A stretch of DNA of 64,000 nt from Panopea generosa (taxonomy: Eukaryota; Mollusca; Bivalvia; Adapedonta; Hiatellidae), in contig CM055901.1 in NCBI GenBank assembly GCA_029582155.1, positions 50,969,206 through 51,033,205 of the forward strand, read 5' to 3'. The notes below the pieces were generated by a model. That model had not been told where the DNA came from. It ran no database searches and saw only the letters and a program-made list of their open reading frames with translations. A program made the translations under genes and the position numbers. Below are positions 26,115 through 38,100 of the stretch, piece after piece (position 1 is the stretch's first letter; each line of letters begins with the position of its first letter).

Positions 26115-29100
26115 TTACAGTTCATCTTTCTGCCTTGCATCTAATTTTAAATTCACTTCATTCATTCTTTTGATATCACTCGACTTATTATCCGACGCCT
26201 TAACCCAGAAGTTTGCGACCCATTTCTCTCCTTCCATGACGGGGCAGCCACCATGTAAAGTATAATTGTCAATGTTTCCAATCCATCCAGTTTCCTCATC
26301 TACAAAGTGACTATACCAGATGATTGCCTTTCTCTTCTGGGCAGGGACACGCAAATTAGCCTCAGCACATTTTGTGAATAAATTTTGTACTCCATGAGTA
26401 TGTATAAGCTGAAAGAGAAATTCCAATGTATATTAAGTGGCATATTTTTACTGACAAAAAAGTATTTGCAGAAGTATAGATGTTTACTTTGCATCACCAA
26501 AAATAAGTTATAAAACTTTCTAGACTCGCCTGTTTAACTGTATGTTTGATAGACTAGCCCTGCATGTGTTTGACAGACTAGTCCTGCATGTGTTTGATAG
26601 ACTTGATCTGCATGTGTTTGACGGACTAGCTCTGCATGTGTTTGATAGAATAGCCCTGCATGTGTTAGATAGACTAGCCTCATAAATTAAAACTGCCTGT
26701 TTAACTGTCTGTTTTGATAGACTAGCCCTGCATATGTTTGATAGACAAATCCTTCATGTGTTTGATAGACTAGCCTCGTAAATTAAAACTGCCTGTTTAA
26801 CTGTCTGTTTTGATAGACAAGCCCTGCATATGTTTGATAGACTAATCCTGCATGTGTTTGATAGGCTAGCCTCATAAATTAAACTGCCTGTTTAACTGTC
26901 TGTTTTGATAGACTAGCCCTGCATATGTTTGATAGACTAATCACGCATGTGTTTGATAGACTAGCCCTGTTTTGTTTTATAGATTAGCTCTGCATGTGTT
27001 TGATAGACTAGCCTTGAAATGTTATCTAAACTGTTTGTTTAACTATATGTGTTTGATAGCATAGCCTTGTAAAATAAAACAACCTGTTTGATAGCCTAGC
27101 CCTGTAATTACCTGTAGTTATACTGTCAGTTTGACAGACTAGCCCTGCAAGTCATTTCAACTGTTTGTTTAACTCTCTGTTTCATAGACTAGCTTTGTAC
27201 ATTATGTTTGACAGATTCACTCCATAAGTTATGCTTAACTGTCTGACAAATTCGCTCTATAAGTTAAGCTTAACTGTCTGTTTGACAAATTCGCTCCATA
27301 AGTTATGCTTAACTGTCTGTTTGACAGATTCGCTCCATGAGTTATGCTTATGCTTAACTGTCTGTTTGACAGATTCGCTCCATAAGTTATGCTTAACTGT
27401 CTGTTTGACAAATTCGCTCCATAAGTTATGCTTAACTGTCTGTTTGACAAATTCGCTCCATAAGTTATGCTTATGCTTAACTGTCTGTTTGACAGATTCG
27501 CTCCATGAGTTATGCTCAACTGTCTGTTTGACATATTCGCTCCATGAGTTATGCTTAACTGTCTGTTGGACAAATTAGCTATGTAAGTGAACAATACCAC
27601 ACTTTTTGCTTCCCTTTTTCAAAGATAAAAAACCCATTGACATAAGGCTTACCTTTTCGTCAGTGAAACCATTTAATGTTAATTTTCTGCATTAAGCTCT
27701 CCATTTCAGAAAATGTTTAACCTAGAGTCATCAAATTTGATCTACAATAGGGTAATGGGCAGTTCTACTCAAAACCATGCATAATTTTTTCTGGTGTCAA
27801 ACAGACGAATAACAATATTATGTTTTTGCGTTTAGCTCTGTTTCACAAAACTGTTTGAACTAGAGTCAAATATGGTCCAGATAGGACTAATCAAAACCAT
27901 GCAGCAGTGTTTTTGTTGACCATGGCCATATCCTCTGTCAATAGAGTTTCTCAGAATCTATTTCACCAAATTTGGTACATAGTTGTGTTGAGTAGTTCTT
28001 CTCGAAAGCATGTACCATTTTTTGGTGACCTCGACTTTTCTACTGTTGAACGCTAGCAACTTCTACAAATAACTTTTTGTGCTTAGCTCCATTTCTCAAA
28101 ACTGGCTTAAAGTCATCCGATTGTCCATATTTGTGTTTTGGACAGTACACAAAACAATGCAGATTTCTCTCAGATGACTTTGAATTTAATGAATAATTAA
28201 CTTAAAAACGTTAAGATATAACGTTTACCTTTATTTCTTAGAAACTGTTTGTCATTGGCCAACTTGTTGTGGGAAGTATTAGTAAAAAAAGATGCAGCAT
28301 CTTTTCAGATGACCTTGACCTCTACAGATAATAAACTGACTGTTTTTCATCTAGCTCTGTTTCTTAGAAACTGTTCCAGTCACCAAGTTTGGTTACTGTT
28401 GTGTCACAAGTAGAACTTCAAAACCATGCAGCTTTATTTTGGAAGACCTTGACATAGTTCTCTAAAGATAATTTGATAAAGCTTTTGACCCTAATGCAAT
28501 GCTAACTTTCGTTATGAGCAGAACCTATTTAACAATGAATAAACAAATACATGTATCATGATGGAGTATTGCATCCCTAGTTGATGTTATTTCTCTAGCC
28601 TTGTCCTTGCATTGGTAACTTGACTTCTTCATAACCTCACATTATCTTTTAAATGGGGCTTAACACCATTTTCAACACATTTCATGTTACATATGGCATA
28701 TCCAGCTTCATTGGTGGATTGATTGATTGATTGAATATTTAGCGTCATTTTTATGCCATTGAGGGCTAACAGACAATCAGTTAACCCAACCACTGTTTCC
28801 TGGGATTAACCAGTACTCGAGAACACCCCTTCTCCGCAAGTAACTGATAACTTTCCCACTTGAATCAGTGGTGAGAGACGAATGATAATGAGACACAATG
28901 TTGTATATCAATCATCACGGAGACTGTTGCCGGACGGGGGATTCGAACTCGCGACCCCTGGATTGATAGTCAGACGCGTAACCGACTGAGCTAATTGGGC
29001 CCGGCATTTCATTGGTGGAGGAAGACTTCATAATGAATTCATGTAGAACCACTGTCCTTCTGCAAGTAACTGACAAACTTTCTCATATAATAGGTTCTGG

Positions 29101-32100
29101 AGCGAGCCGGAATAAAAGGATATAAGCAAGACATTTAATTATGAGATGTCAAGTGAAGTATACTAACTGTTTGATCCAAAGTTTCATTGTTGGCCACAGG
29201 AAAAGCTGTCTCACCACCACTGCCAACATCATTCAGGTAAAACAATATTGTCATATATCTGAAATACCATTTGCAATTAATTTCCTGTTATGACTGAACA
29301 GTGGAACCACCATAAATCAGACACTTTGTCAACTGGAATATTCTGTAAAACATGCTTTTTGAAAAGTCCCCGAGAATGTTTAATTCTTTTTCCATAAAAT
29401 CATAAAAATGCAAATTTCATGAAAACTTAAATATGGAGAAATATGTGAACAACAGATCAAACTATAGAGATCTTGCCAAGCTACAATACAGACATTAGGA
29501 TTGATAATTAAAGCACAAAAAATTAATTTTAATTTTAACTTCATCTGTTTTTTTCTAACCTGCAAACTCTACAGGACATAGCTAAACACGTCTATCAGGT
29601 CTTATTCATCTTGCTTTGATTGTTACAACTTAAATAAATCATGCTCGAAGTCTTCCTGGATAAAACTAATACTAAGCATATGCGGAAAAAATGTTTTGCT
29701 TAAGGACATAGCCGTGGGGGTTTGATCCAGTGGACCATACGCTCCACACAAGTCTATTTATGCAGGTAACTCTATAAGAATGAAGTAGTCCATATAACAT
29801 GTACTGATAAAATGTAAAAGGCAGTTCCAAACCAATTTAAGGGTAATGGGACCCATGTTTTTAAGGAAGGTTCTTTGAGATTTTAATCTATGATTCACAC
29901 ACAAATTAAGCAAACAAGATCTTTCAACATGAAACTTAAGATCCACCATGAAGGATACTGATAAAATAATGGTCAAACTTATAAGAAGCAGGAGGAGTTA
30001 AATATTGAGATTTATGGTCCCAAGATCTCGAAACTAATTTATACTTACCTACACAGCCGACAGGGATGTGTTCTGCCTCGATCACAACATGGTATGCTTG
30101 TATCTCTGTGAGACGAGTCAATATGAGCATTGTAGTGTCCCTTCACACCATAGTTCACTACCTAGCAAGTAAAATACAATACATGTTACATACATTCAAA
30201 CCTGTGTTAGTGGTCACCTCTATTAAGCAACCACTTGTCTTAAACAGTCATATTTTCTTTTTACCATGTTTATACTTTCAAGTTAAAATCAACCTGTATT
30301 AAGCAGCCATCTGTCTTAAGATGTCGTTTTTGCTCTTTCCCTTGAGTGGCTGCTTATGACAGGTTTGACTGTATATATATTAAGTCACATCAATTCTGTT
30401 TAATTCATTCAAAATTTGGAAAGTGACATGTAAAATCGGACAAGCTACTTAGTCTATCCCAGAACCCGATATCTCCTGAATCGGGTCTATTAACCCCTAA
30501 TGAAAAAGCATGTCCCACAATTCATAGCAATTGAACATTTTCTAAACTTTGACGCCATTCAAACTTTCAATTGAAGCAACTGACCAATCAACGTGCTCAA
30601 ATGTGGCTTTCCCAACACTGCTATTTAACAGACCCATTCGGGAAAGTGGGTCCATTCTACAGACTATGAGCTTCCTAGACCTGTATGGCCAAATGAGCTT
30701 CTTGTGCCCAAATGGGCCTTTTGTGCCCAAATGAGTCTCTTGATTTTAAATAAGGAACCTTACAATAAAGTTTCCATGCATGAAGCTGGATATTTGTATT
30801 TGGTGAACTGTATCACTGAGGTACCATCACACATACAGTGTTTTATTTACCCCTGCGTCCTGTGTCCTATACGCACAAATCTTGCGGCAGACGCACAATT
30901 CTGAAATATGTGCATCCGCTGGACGTAGAAAAATCGCAGCCAATACATCCCAATTATCTCAAATACAGACATTTAATTCCCGACGCATTGTGTTTCTTGC
31001 ACACTGCTTTGTAAACACTAGTGCGCGCGCATCATCTGATGAATTTCAAGAGCATCGGGTTACTACTGCAACGCTTTCTAAACAATGATGCGCGCGCATG
31101 TAGCATAATCAATGTCATCAGACAGTCTCTGTTACTGTTGTGAGTTATAAATATGCAAGCTGTTCGCCAACCATGAATACTTCTTGTGTTATAGTTTCAC
31201 TGAATCGAAATGGTGTTATAATTATGATAAACATTTCAATCAGCGGCGTAGCTGCCTTTACGCAATAATACCCGGGCTTGCATATTCATTTGAGAATGCA
31301 TCATATCTCCTGGAAATGTCATCAGAACGCAGGAAATGCATCCTGAATTTCTGATGGGGAGTGGGGCATGTTCCCCAGACCCCTCCCCCAACTCTTCTAG
31401 AACCCTATGGGCTTGCACATCATTTTAGGGTCAGCTATGCCACTGTCATTAAAGGAGATAGTGTGTTGTGTTATTTGAACCAAATCAACAAACACTGTCT
31501 GTTTTTTTGACAGACTAAGCTGCACAAGTGTTTTTTTTTAATGTTTTTAACTGTTCTAGTCAATGTTTACTGTTGTTTAATTCTCATTTGTGGTTGTTTA
31601 AATGGTGCACAGCTAAAGGTTCACACAGTGCAATGGTGAAGTATCTTCATTTTCACAATGTTGCATTATTTGAAATTATAATGATTCAGTTAAATGTCTC
31701 GAAAAACAGGACTCACACTTTCATTTTTTGGACTCACAGATTTGTAGTCTAGCGAGTCCTGGGACTCGTACATTGGAATTTGTAAATAAATCACTGCACA
31801 TATTTCTCACCTGAAAGTCACTGAGACGAATGAGACCAATGGGTAGCTGTACAACCTTGGATACCCTGGAACATATTTACATAAGGGGTCAATTAGGGGC
31901 TGGTGGATGATCCATACAAACTGGAATACAACATTTAACTCATTTATTGTTTCAATCTTGCGAGGCGATTTACAAAAGTTTTCATTTAGAACTATTTTTA
32001 GAAACAATAGCCATCTTTAACTGTGGGAGGTATGTAAAGGTGTATGTCAGGAAAATTTGTCATAAATGTCTAAAAGGTATAAAGTTTATTAATAGTTATT

Positions 32101-35100
32101 CAAACTAAGGAGTAACATCACCAATGTAAATATACAGAATGTACAGAGTGCTGAAATGTAATCAGATCTGAAACTGAATGACAGGGTCCTCAATGGCTGA
32201 GGCGGCATCTCAATGATCGCTAAGGTCATAGGTTCGAGTCCTGCTCACTCCAAAAACTTTATGTGAGAAAGTTTGCCAGTTACTTGCGAAAGGACGGTGG
32301 GTCTATGTAATCTGACTCACCAATGAAACTGGATATGCCATATATAACCTGAAATGTGTTCAAAATGGCTTTTGAAGGCATCATCATTTTTATAAGTTAC
32401 TTCTATAACACAATATTTACTGCTGCCATCTTGAGTAATCAATACTAAATACATGCTTAAAAGGACATGTCCCAAACTAACAATCAATTCTTTCAATGTG
32501 TTTTACAGTCTATCATTTGTCGTCGAATATCACTGGCTCAAGAACTTGTCTGAGATCTTATGGTTATGTAACTGCTGTGCAAGTTCGGTTAAGATTCAAT
32601 GAAAAATGAGATGCTATCGCGTCTACAATAAAAAGGACGGAAAACAAACAATGTACCATGACAGAAGTCCTGCCTTTGGCCTGTAGAGCTAAAATTCAAT
32701 AAATCAATTTCTGGTTAAAAAAATGTTCAATGGGGTTTAAAGCCATTTTCAACACATTTCAGGTTATACATGTATATGACTATCCGGATTTATTAGTGGA
32801 GGAAGACCTCAGCATGAATCTGAGTAGAACCACCGTCCTTCTGCAAGCATGGTACGATGCCCACTGTGCAACCATATAATTGGTTCCTTCACCATTTCGT
32901 GAAGGGAACATTATCCAATTGCAACGCTAGTTTCATGCAAACACCGTTTTGATAAGATTTATTAATGTTAGCTGTATTCTGTTCTGTTCAAATGAAACGC
33001 AGAGCTAGCGTAATTTCCCACATTGATGAATGGAGAGTATCGGAATTGACATCCATGGGTATCAACGATGTTCTGCAAGTAACTGGCAAACTTTCTCACA
33101 TAAATGAATGAATCATCCAGCGCAAAGCTGATGAAGACTGTGTTATACAGAAGAAAAATACTGAAGTCCAACTGTTTTGTTCTGAGTAATGGAATATAAT
33201 TCATATAAGATGTTAAATCCGCAAGAACAACATACCCGGTATATTGTTGTATTCTCACTTGAGTTTATGACCTTAACGGTGAGAGGCAAGTGACCTTCAG
33301 ACTGCATCTTAAAACACTCCGCCACAGAGGACCCACTGGTAAACATTAAAATAGGGGTTAATTCAAATAGGTTTGGTATAGAAATGACATATCCAAGCTT
33401 TTGTTTGATTAGCTATTCTTGCGGTACTCCTATCAAATTCTACATAACTAAGGACTACAACATCTCCATCATACCTTTCCTGAACCTTTGCAAACACACT
33501 GTCAGTTGAGCTGTCAGGAAACAGCCATGCCTGTTTACTGTAGCGTGAATGCTTTTCTGGGTTCTTGCGCACAAACTTGTTCAGGTAATTCTTTAAATCA
33601 CTGGGATTCGTCTTCTGCAGCTCATCTGGCGTTATTTTAGCTGTAACAGAATAAGTTACCCGAAGTTTAAAATATACAAGATCGTAATATCAATAAGGTA
33701 GGATGATGTGGCAATACTGATCTTCATTATCGTAATTCTACATATTAAAATCATATACATTCAACCCAAAGTTTAAACCCTGCAATTTTTTATAAAAACA
33801 AGAAATGTCACTGTTAAGTGTCACATATCCCCTAAATGGTCTGTGAAAAATAACAATATAGGATATAATAGGTAGCGATGTATCCATGAATATCAAGAGT
33901 AATTTTCTAATGTTTCAGACTAGACATGCAATTTCATGTTTTTTTTACATTAAAGCATGACCTTGACCTTTGTGTAACCTTGACCTTGACATCTGATGTA
34001 ATGGTCTGGGTATTTCAACAATTAAATGCAGGTGAAACATTATCATGACATGCTGATCACTTGTGTCAAGCTATTTTAAAATCCCTAAATGTAAGTTACA
34101 GATCAATTGTTGATCAGTTGATAAATTGAACCAAGTGTTTTTGAAATTCATCTATGTATGATAAAGTTAAAGGACAGACTTGAAATCTCAAACAGATTCA
34201 AAGTGTTGTCATACATACTCAAAGTGTGACCGTGTCTAGGTTTTACTTACAACACGTCGTCATGTCATCTTGATAAATTGAGCCAAGTAAAAGACAAAGT
34301 CATAGACCAGACACGCAATATCAAACAAATTGAAAATGTAACCTCGACCTTTGAAGAATGGTTCTGGGTCTTACATGTGACACTTTATTATTTCATGTTT
34401 ATCAACTGAGCCAAATGTTTTTAAAATATATCCATAGTTGACAAAGTTATAGATTGGTCAAGAAATCTCACACAGACTGAAAGTGTTGTCAAACAAACTC
34501 AAAGTGTGACCTTGACTTTTGAGGTACACATGTGGGTCTTACACGTGACACTTTTTAATGTCATGCTGATGAATTGAGCCAAGTGTTTTTGAAATTTATC
34601 CATAGGTGACAAAGTTTCAGACCGGAAACGAAATCTCAATCAATCTGAAAGTGTAATCAACCAAAGTTAAATTGTGACCTTGACATTTGAAGTGGGATTC
34701 TCGGTGTAATGCTGACTATTCATACGTTTTGATACATGTTGATTCGTTTGTCCAACATACTGTACTTGACAATTTTTATATGTAATAAGGTATATAACAT
34801 TTTTAGATGTGCAATCGGTATTACAACGTATACCAAACTTATCACTAGTAACGTAACTAGAGATACTTGAATCTTGTACTATATTGCAACAATGAGAGCA
34901 TCGACACCTATTACATTTAACAGATTTAAATGTACCTGTGTTATGGCTTGTAAATTTAGATTGTACCAAAATGTCTTTTATATTTTTTGGACGTCTGTAC
35001 ACTACAATAGGTTTGTATGCATGTAACTGTTTAACACGCTCATTGTTAGACAATTTTAACAAGTCCAAGTATTTATTAAGAAAACCATCTATATTAGGTA

Positions 35101-38100
35101 ATGAAGTGTTATTACATACAATGAAAGGTACCACATCACTGTTTTGTTTTTCACTATGCTTAAGAGCGTCGGTTTGCAAAAGTGGTGTCACTTTATTTTA
35201 TGCCAAGTCAACAACAGAAGGTTGGAAATTATGATCAATAAAATACTGGCGTAAAACAGGCAAACTATCTTAAAAGTTGATATCATTAGATATAATGCGT
35301 CTATAGGTCTCACTGAACAATTACCTCCCTTGCATGACGGTAGCAAGATTATTACGCCCAAGAAATTAGAGCTGTGTAAAGCGGTTGGGTAATTTTTTTT
35401 TTAAAAATGCATAAAATGTCATATTTCTTTGTGCATATGGGAACATTGGAACATTTTCATGATTTCTGCAAAGTTTGGGTGACCCTGGGAACTGTTTGAT
35501 GATGCTATAACAGTTTAAAGATGCGTAGTGATACACTGCAACAAATGGGCAGAATTGTCAAAAATGAAGGGGTGCCATCAAACCATCGAAATTGTGAAAA
35601 AGCAACCTGGTCAACCCCATGTTTTTTTCTGCGTATTTGGACCAACAGAGGACTATCTATGGGAATAAGGCACTTTTAGAACCATTGGTAATGTATCCAG
35701 TGTTCCAGAAGTGCATGTCTCTATATGTAGAACAGTACAAAATTAATTGGTGTGTGAGACGTTCAAGAATCAGATCATTTTCGGTAGACGCTGGGAGGAA
35801 ACTGCATCTTTTAGATTCAGATTTACTTTCTTTTTGAAAATATGTCACTTTCTATGGGAAATACTGTATTTGAAACCTCTAAATGGAAAAATAAATGTAT
35901 TTTTTGTGAAAAATGGATGACTTTGAGTGTAATAGAGAAGTGTCACACAGGCAAAACCAAACTTGAAGCTAAAACAGTAAAGCAAATAGGGCAATGAGAC
36001 TGAGCAGCTGAAAATTGGTCATGGAAATGTTGGAATCAGGATTTATTCAATTCAATGGAAGGAACACAAAGTGAGATCATCTATTTAACTGAAAAAGGAA
36101 TGATCATGTATGCAAATATGCTTTGCTGCATCATGTGATAAGACTTGATTTTAGCCATCTGTCTCAAAATCCTGGCTAAAATGAATAGAAGTTTGCACTT
36201 AAAAACTCTTGAAAGTCATACAGAGAGACAGTGATGCTAATATATCACAACAAAAGCATGTCTAGAGCATTCACTGCATCCAGATTTCATGATTCATGTA
36301 AGTTAAACCATTTTTTTGTGTTAGAAACTCATTATTTATGTATAATTCATACCCCACCCACATAAAAATGGTAACATTTGTCGCGATACTGTTTCCACTC
36401 TTTAGCGCATGCTTTTTGACAATACGGTTGGTCGCGTATGAGCAATATTGTTTTTATGTCGCTGTTTATCAATTAATATTATATTGATCATGAATTATGG
36501 AGAAATTTCCCGTTTCATTATTTTGGCATTGATATTTGTTATCAACAGCTCTGTATCCAGTTTTCGATATACCGACCGCCAAACTGTTGCGTTTCATTTT
36601 AATGGTATGGCGTATGACTGCCATTTTTGTTTTTCTGTCATTTTTTTCTCCTCATTGTTGATATTTATGCGGCTGGGTCTGGCTTATACACAGTATTTAC
36701 CTACTCTTGGACATAAAGGTAAATTGTAAAATGCGACATCTTTGAAATGACGCGAAACAGATTCGCGTAATAATTTCTCAGCGTTTAGTAAACCTGTGCT
36801 TGAAACTTTTGTACCATCATCTGATTTCTTTCGGTTGTTCTTCTTACTTTTTTGTCAAATAAAAATACATGATGCTTGCTATAGAATATAGATTTTTCTC
36901 ATTGAAGATGATGTTTTTTCAATGTCTGTTATTGAATGTGTACAATATTTTTCTCCACATTCAACAGTATAGCACTCTCCAATATGACAATTTCTAATTT
37001 TCATAAAATTATTGCAACAACTCTATTTTAACTGCCCATTTTTTTATGCCAGTTTTGAAAAATCTGTAAAGTAACGAGTCATCTCGCAACAAGTATTTCT
37101 TATCGCGATATTCTTTGATATATTTATTTCAAACTAATTTGTCGTAAAGAGATGCGCTTTAGCAAACTGTCTTTTTGCAATGAGCTTATTGGTCCAGCCA
37201 AATATGCTGTATCCATATTTTGTCTCATTTTCATTCATCGTTTCATTTTCTTGCTTTAAAGTGATTTTCATGAACACTTTACGTTCATTTGCAATTTTTT
37301 ATGGTAAAATAAACAAAATAGTATTGGAATTTAATATATGACTAATAGATACCTCAGTTGGTAAGGGATATATTCATAGTTGATAATGAATCTAATGCAT
37401 GTACAAAAGTATGTTATTCATTCATGTATTGAAAAAGGGGGCATGGTTAGTGTCAGTGACATGCAAATTATTGCTGGGCACCTTCAAACATTAATATTTG
37501 TTTGTTATAGATATAAAAAAAGTCAAATATATAGTTTTGCAACAAAACAGAGCATTATTTGAAGCAAAAACAACTATTTATCCATATATGGTCATGTATT
37601 TTGACACTTAGGTTATGTAATGTTGCATATACAATAAAATGAATATGCAGTCAGATAGATACACTATAGGAGGCAATACAAGGACATTTTCAAAGTATTT
37701 CTTTTTCTAGAATTATTTTTATTAAGGTACAATGGCTAAAAAAGTTTGGCAGTTTTTCCTGTTTTCGAGTCGTCCGAAACTGATTTATGCATGTGTGACC
37801 GCCATCTTATTTTGGTGCATGAATTTGAAAACAGTTGCGCGATGAATTCAAAAGGCATACTTCTATATTTAGAAATGGTAAAGGTTTGTTCGACAAAAAT
37901 TTCAGTCACATGTCATGACAATTTCTACTCTTCAAGGTCTCACTGAACAATTACCTCCCTTGCATGACGGTAGCAAGATTATTACGCCCAAGAAATTAGA
38001 GCTGTGTAAAGCGGTTGGGTAATTTTTTTTTTAAAAATGCATAAAATGTCATATTTCTTTGTGCATATGGGAACATTGGAACATTTTCATGATTTCTGCA

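Noticed and set aside
27231-27600. Repetitive 115-121 residue ORFs on both strands
   Set aside because: Produced by the 39-bp minisatellite; present on both strands, which argues against coding.
28985-29004. tRNA genes at SINE heads (also 42286, 49722, 43034)
   Set aside because: The tRNA-like parts are followed by SINE bodies, have eroded boxes or lack acceptor-stem pairing; they are SINE heads or fragments.
36448-36729. 93-residue ORF inside the 3.1-kb insertion
   Set aside because: No recognisable domain, hydrophobic text from AT-rich DNA; cannot be claimed as an element protein.
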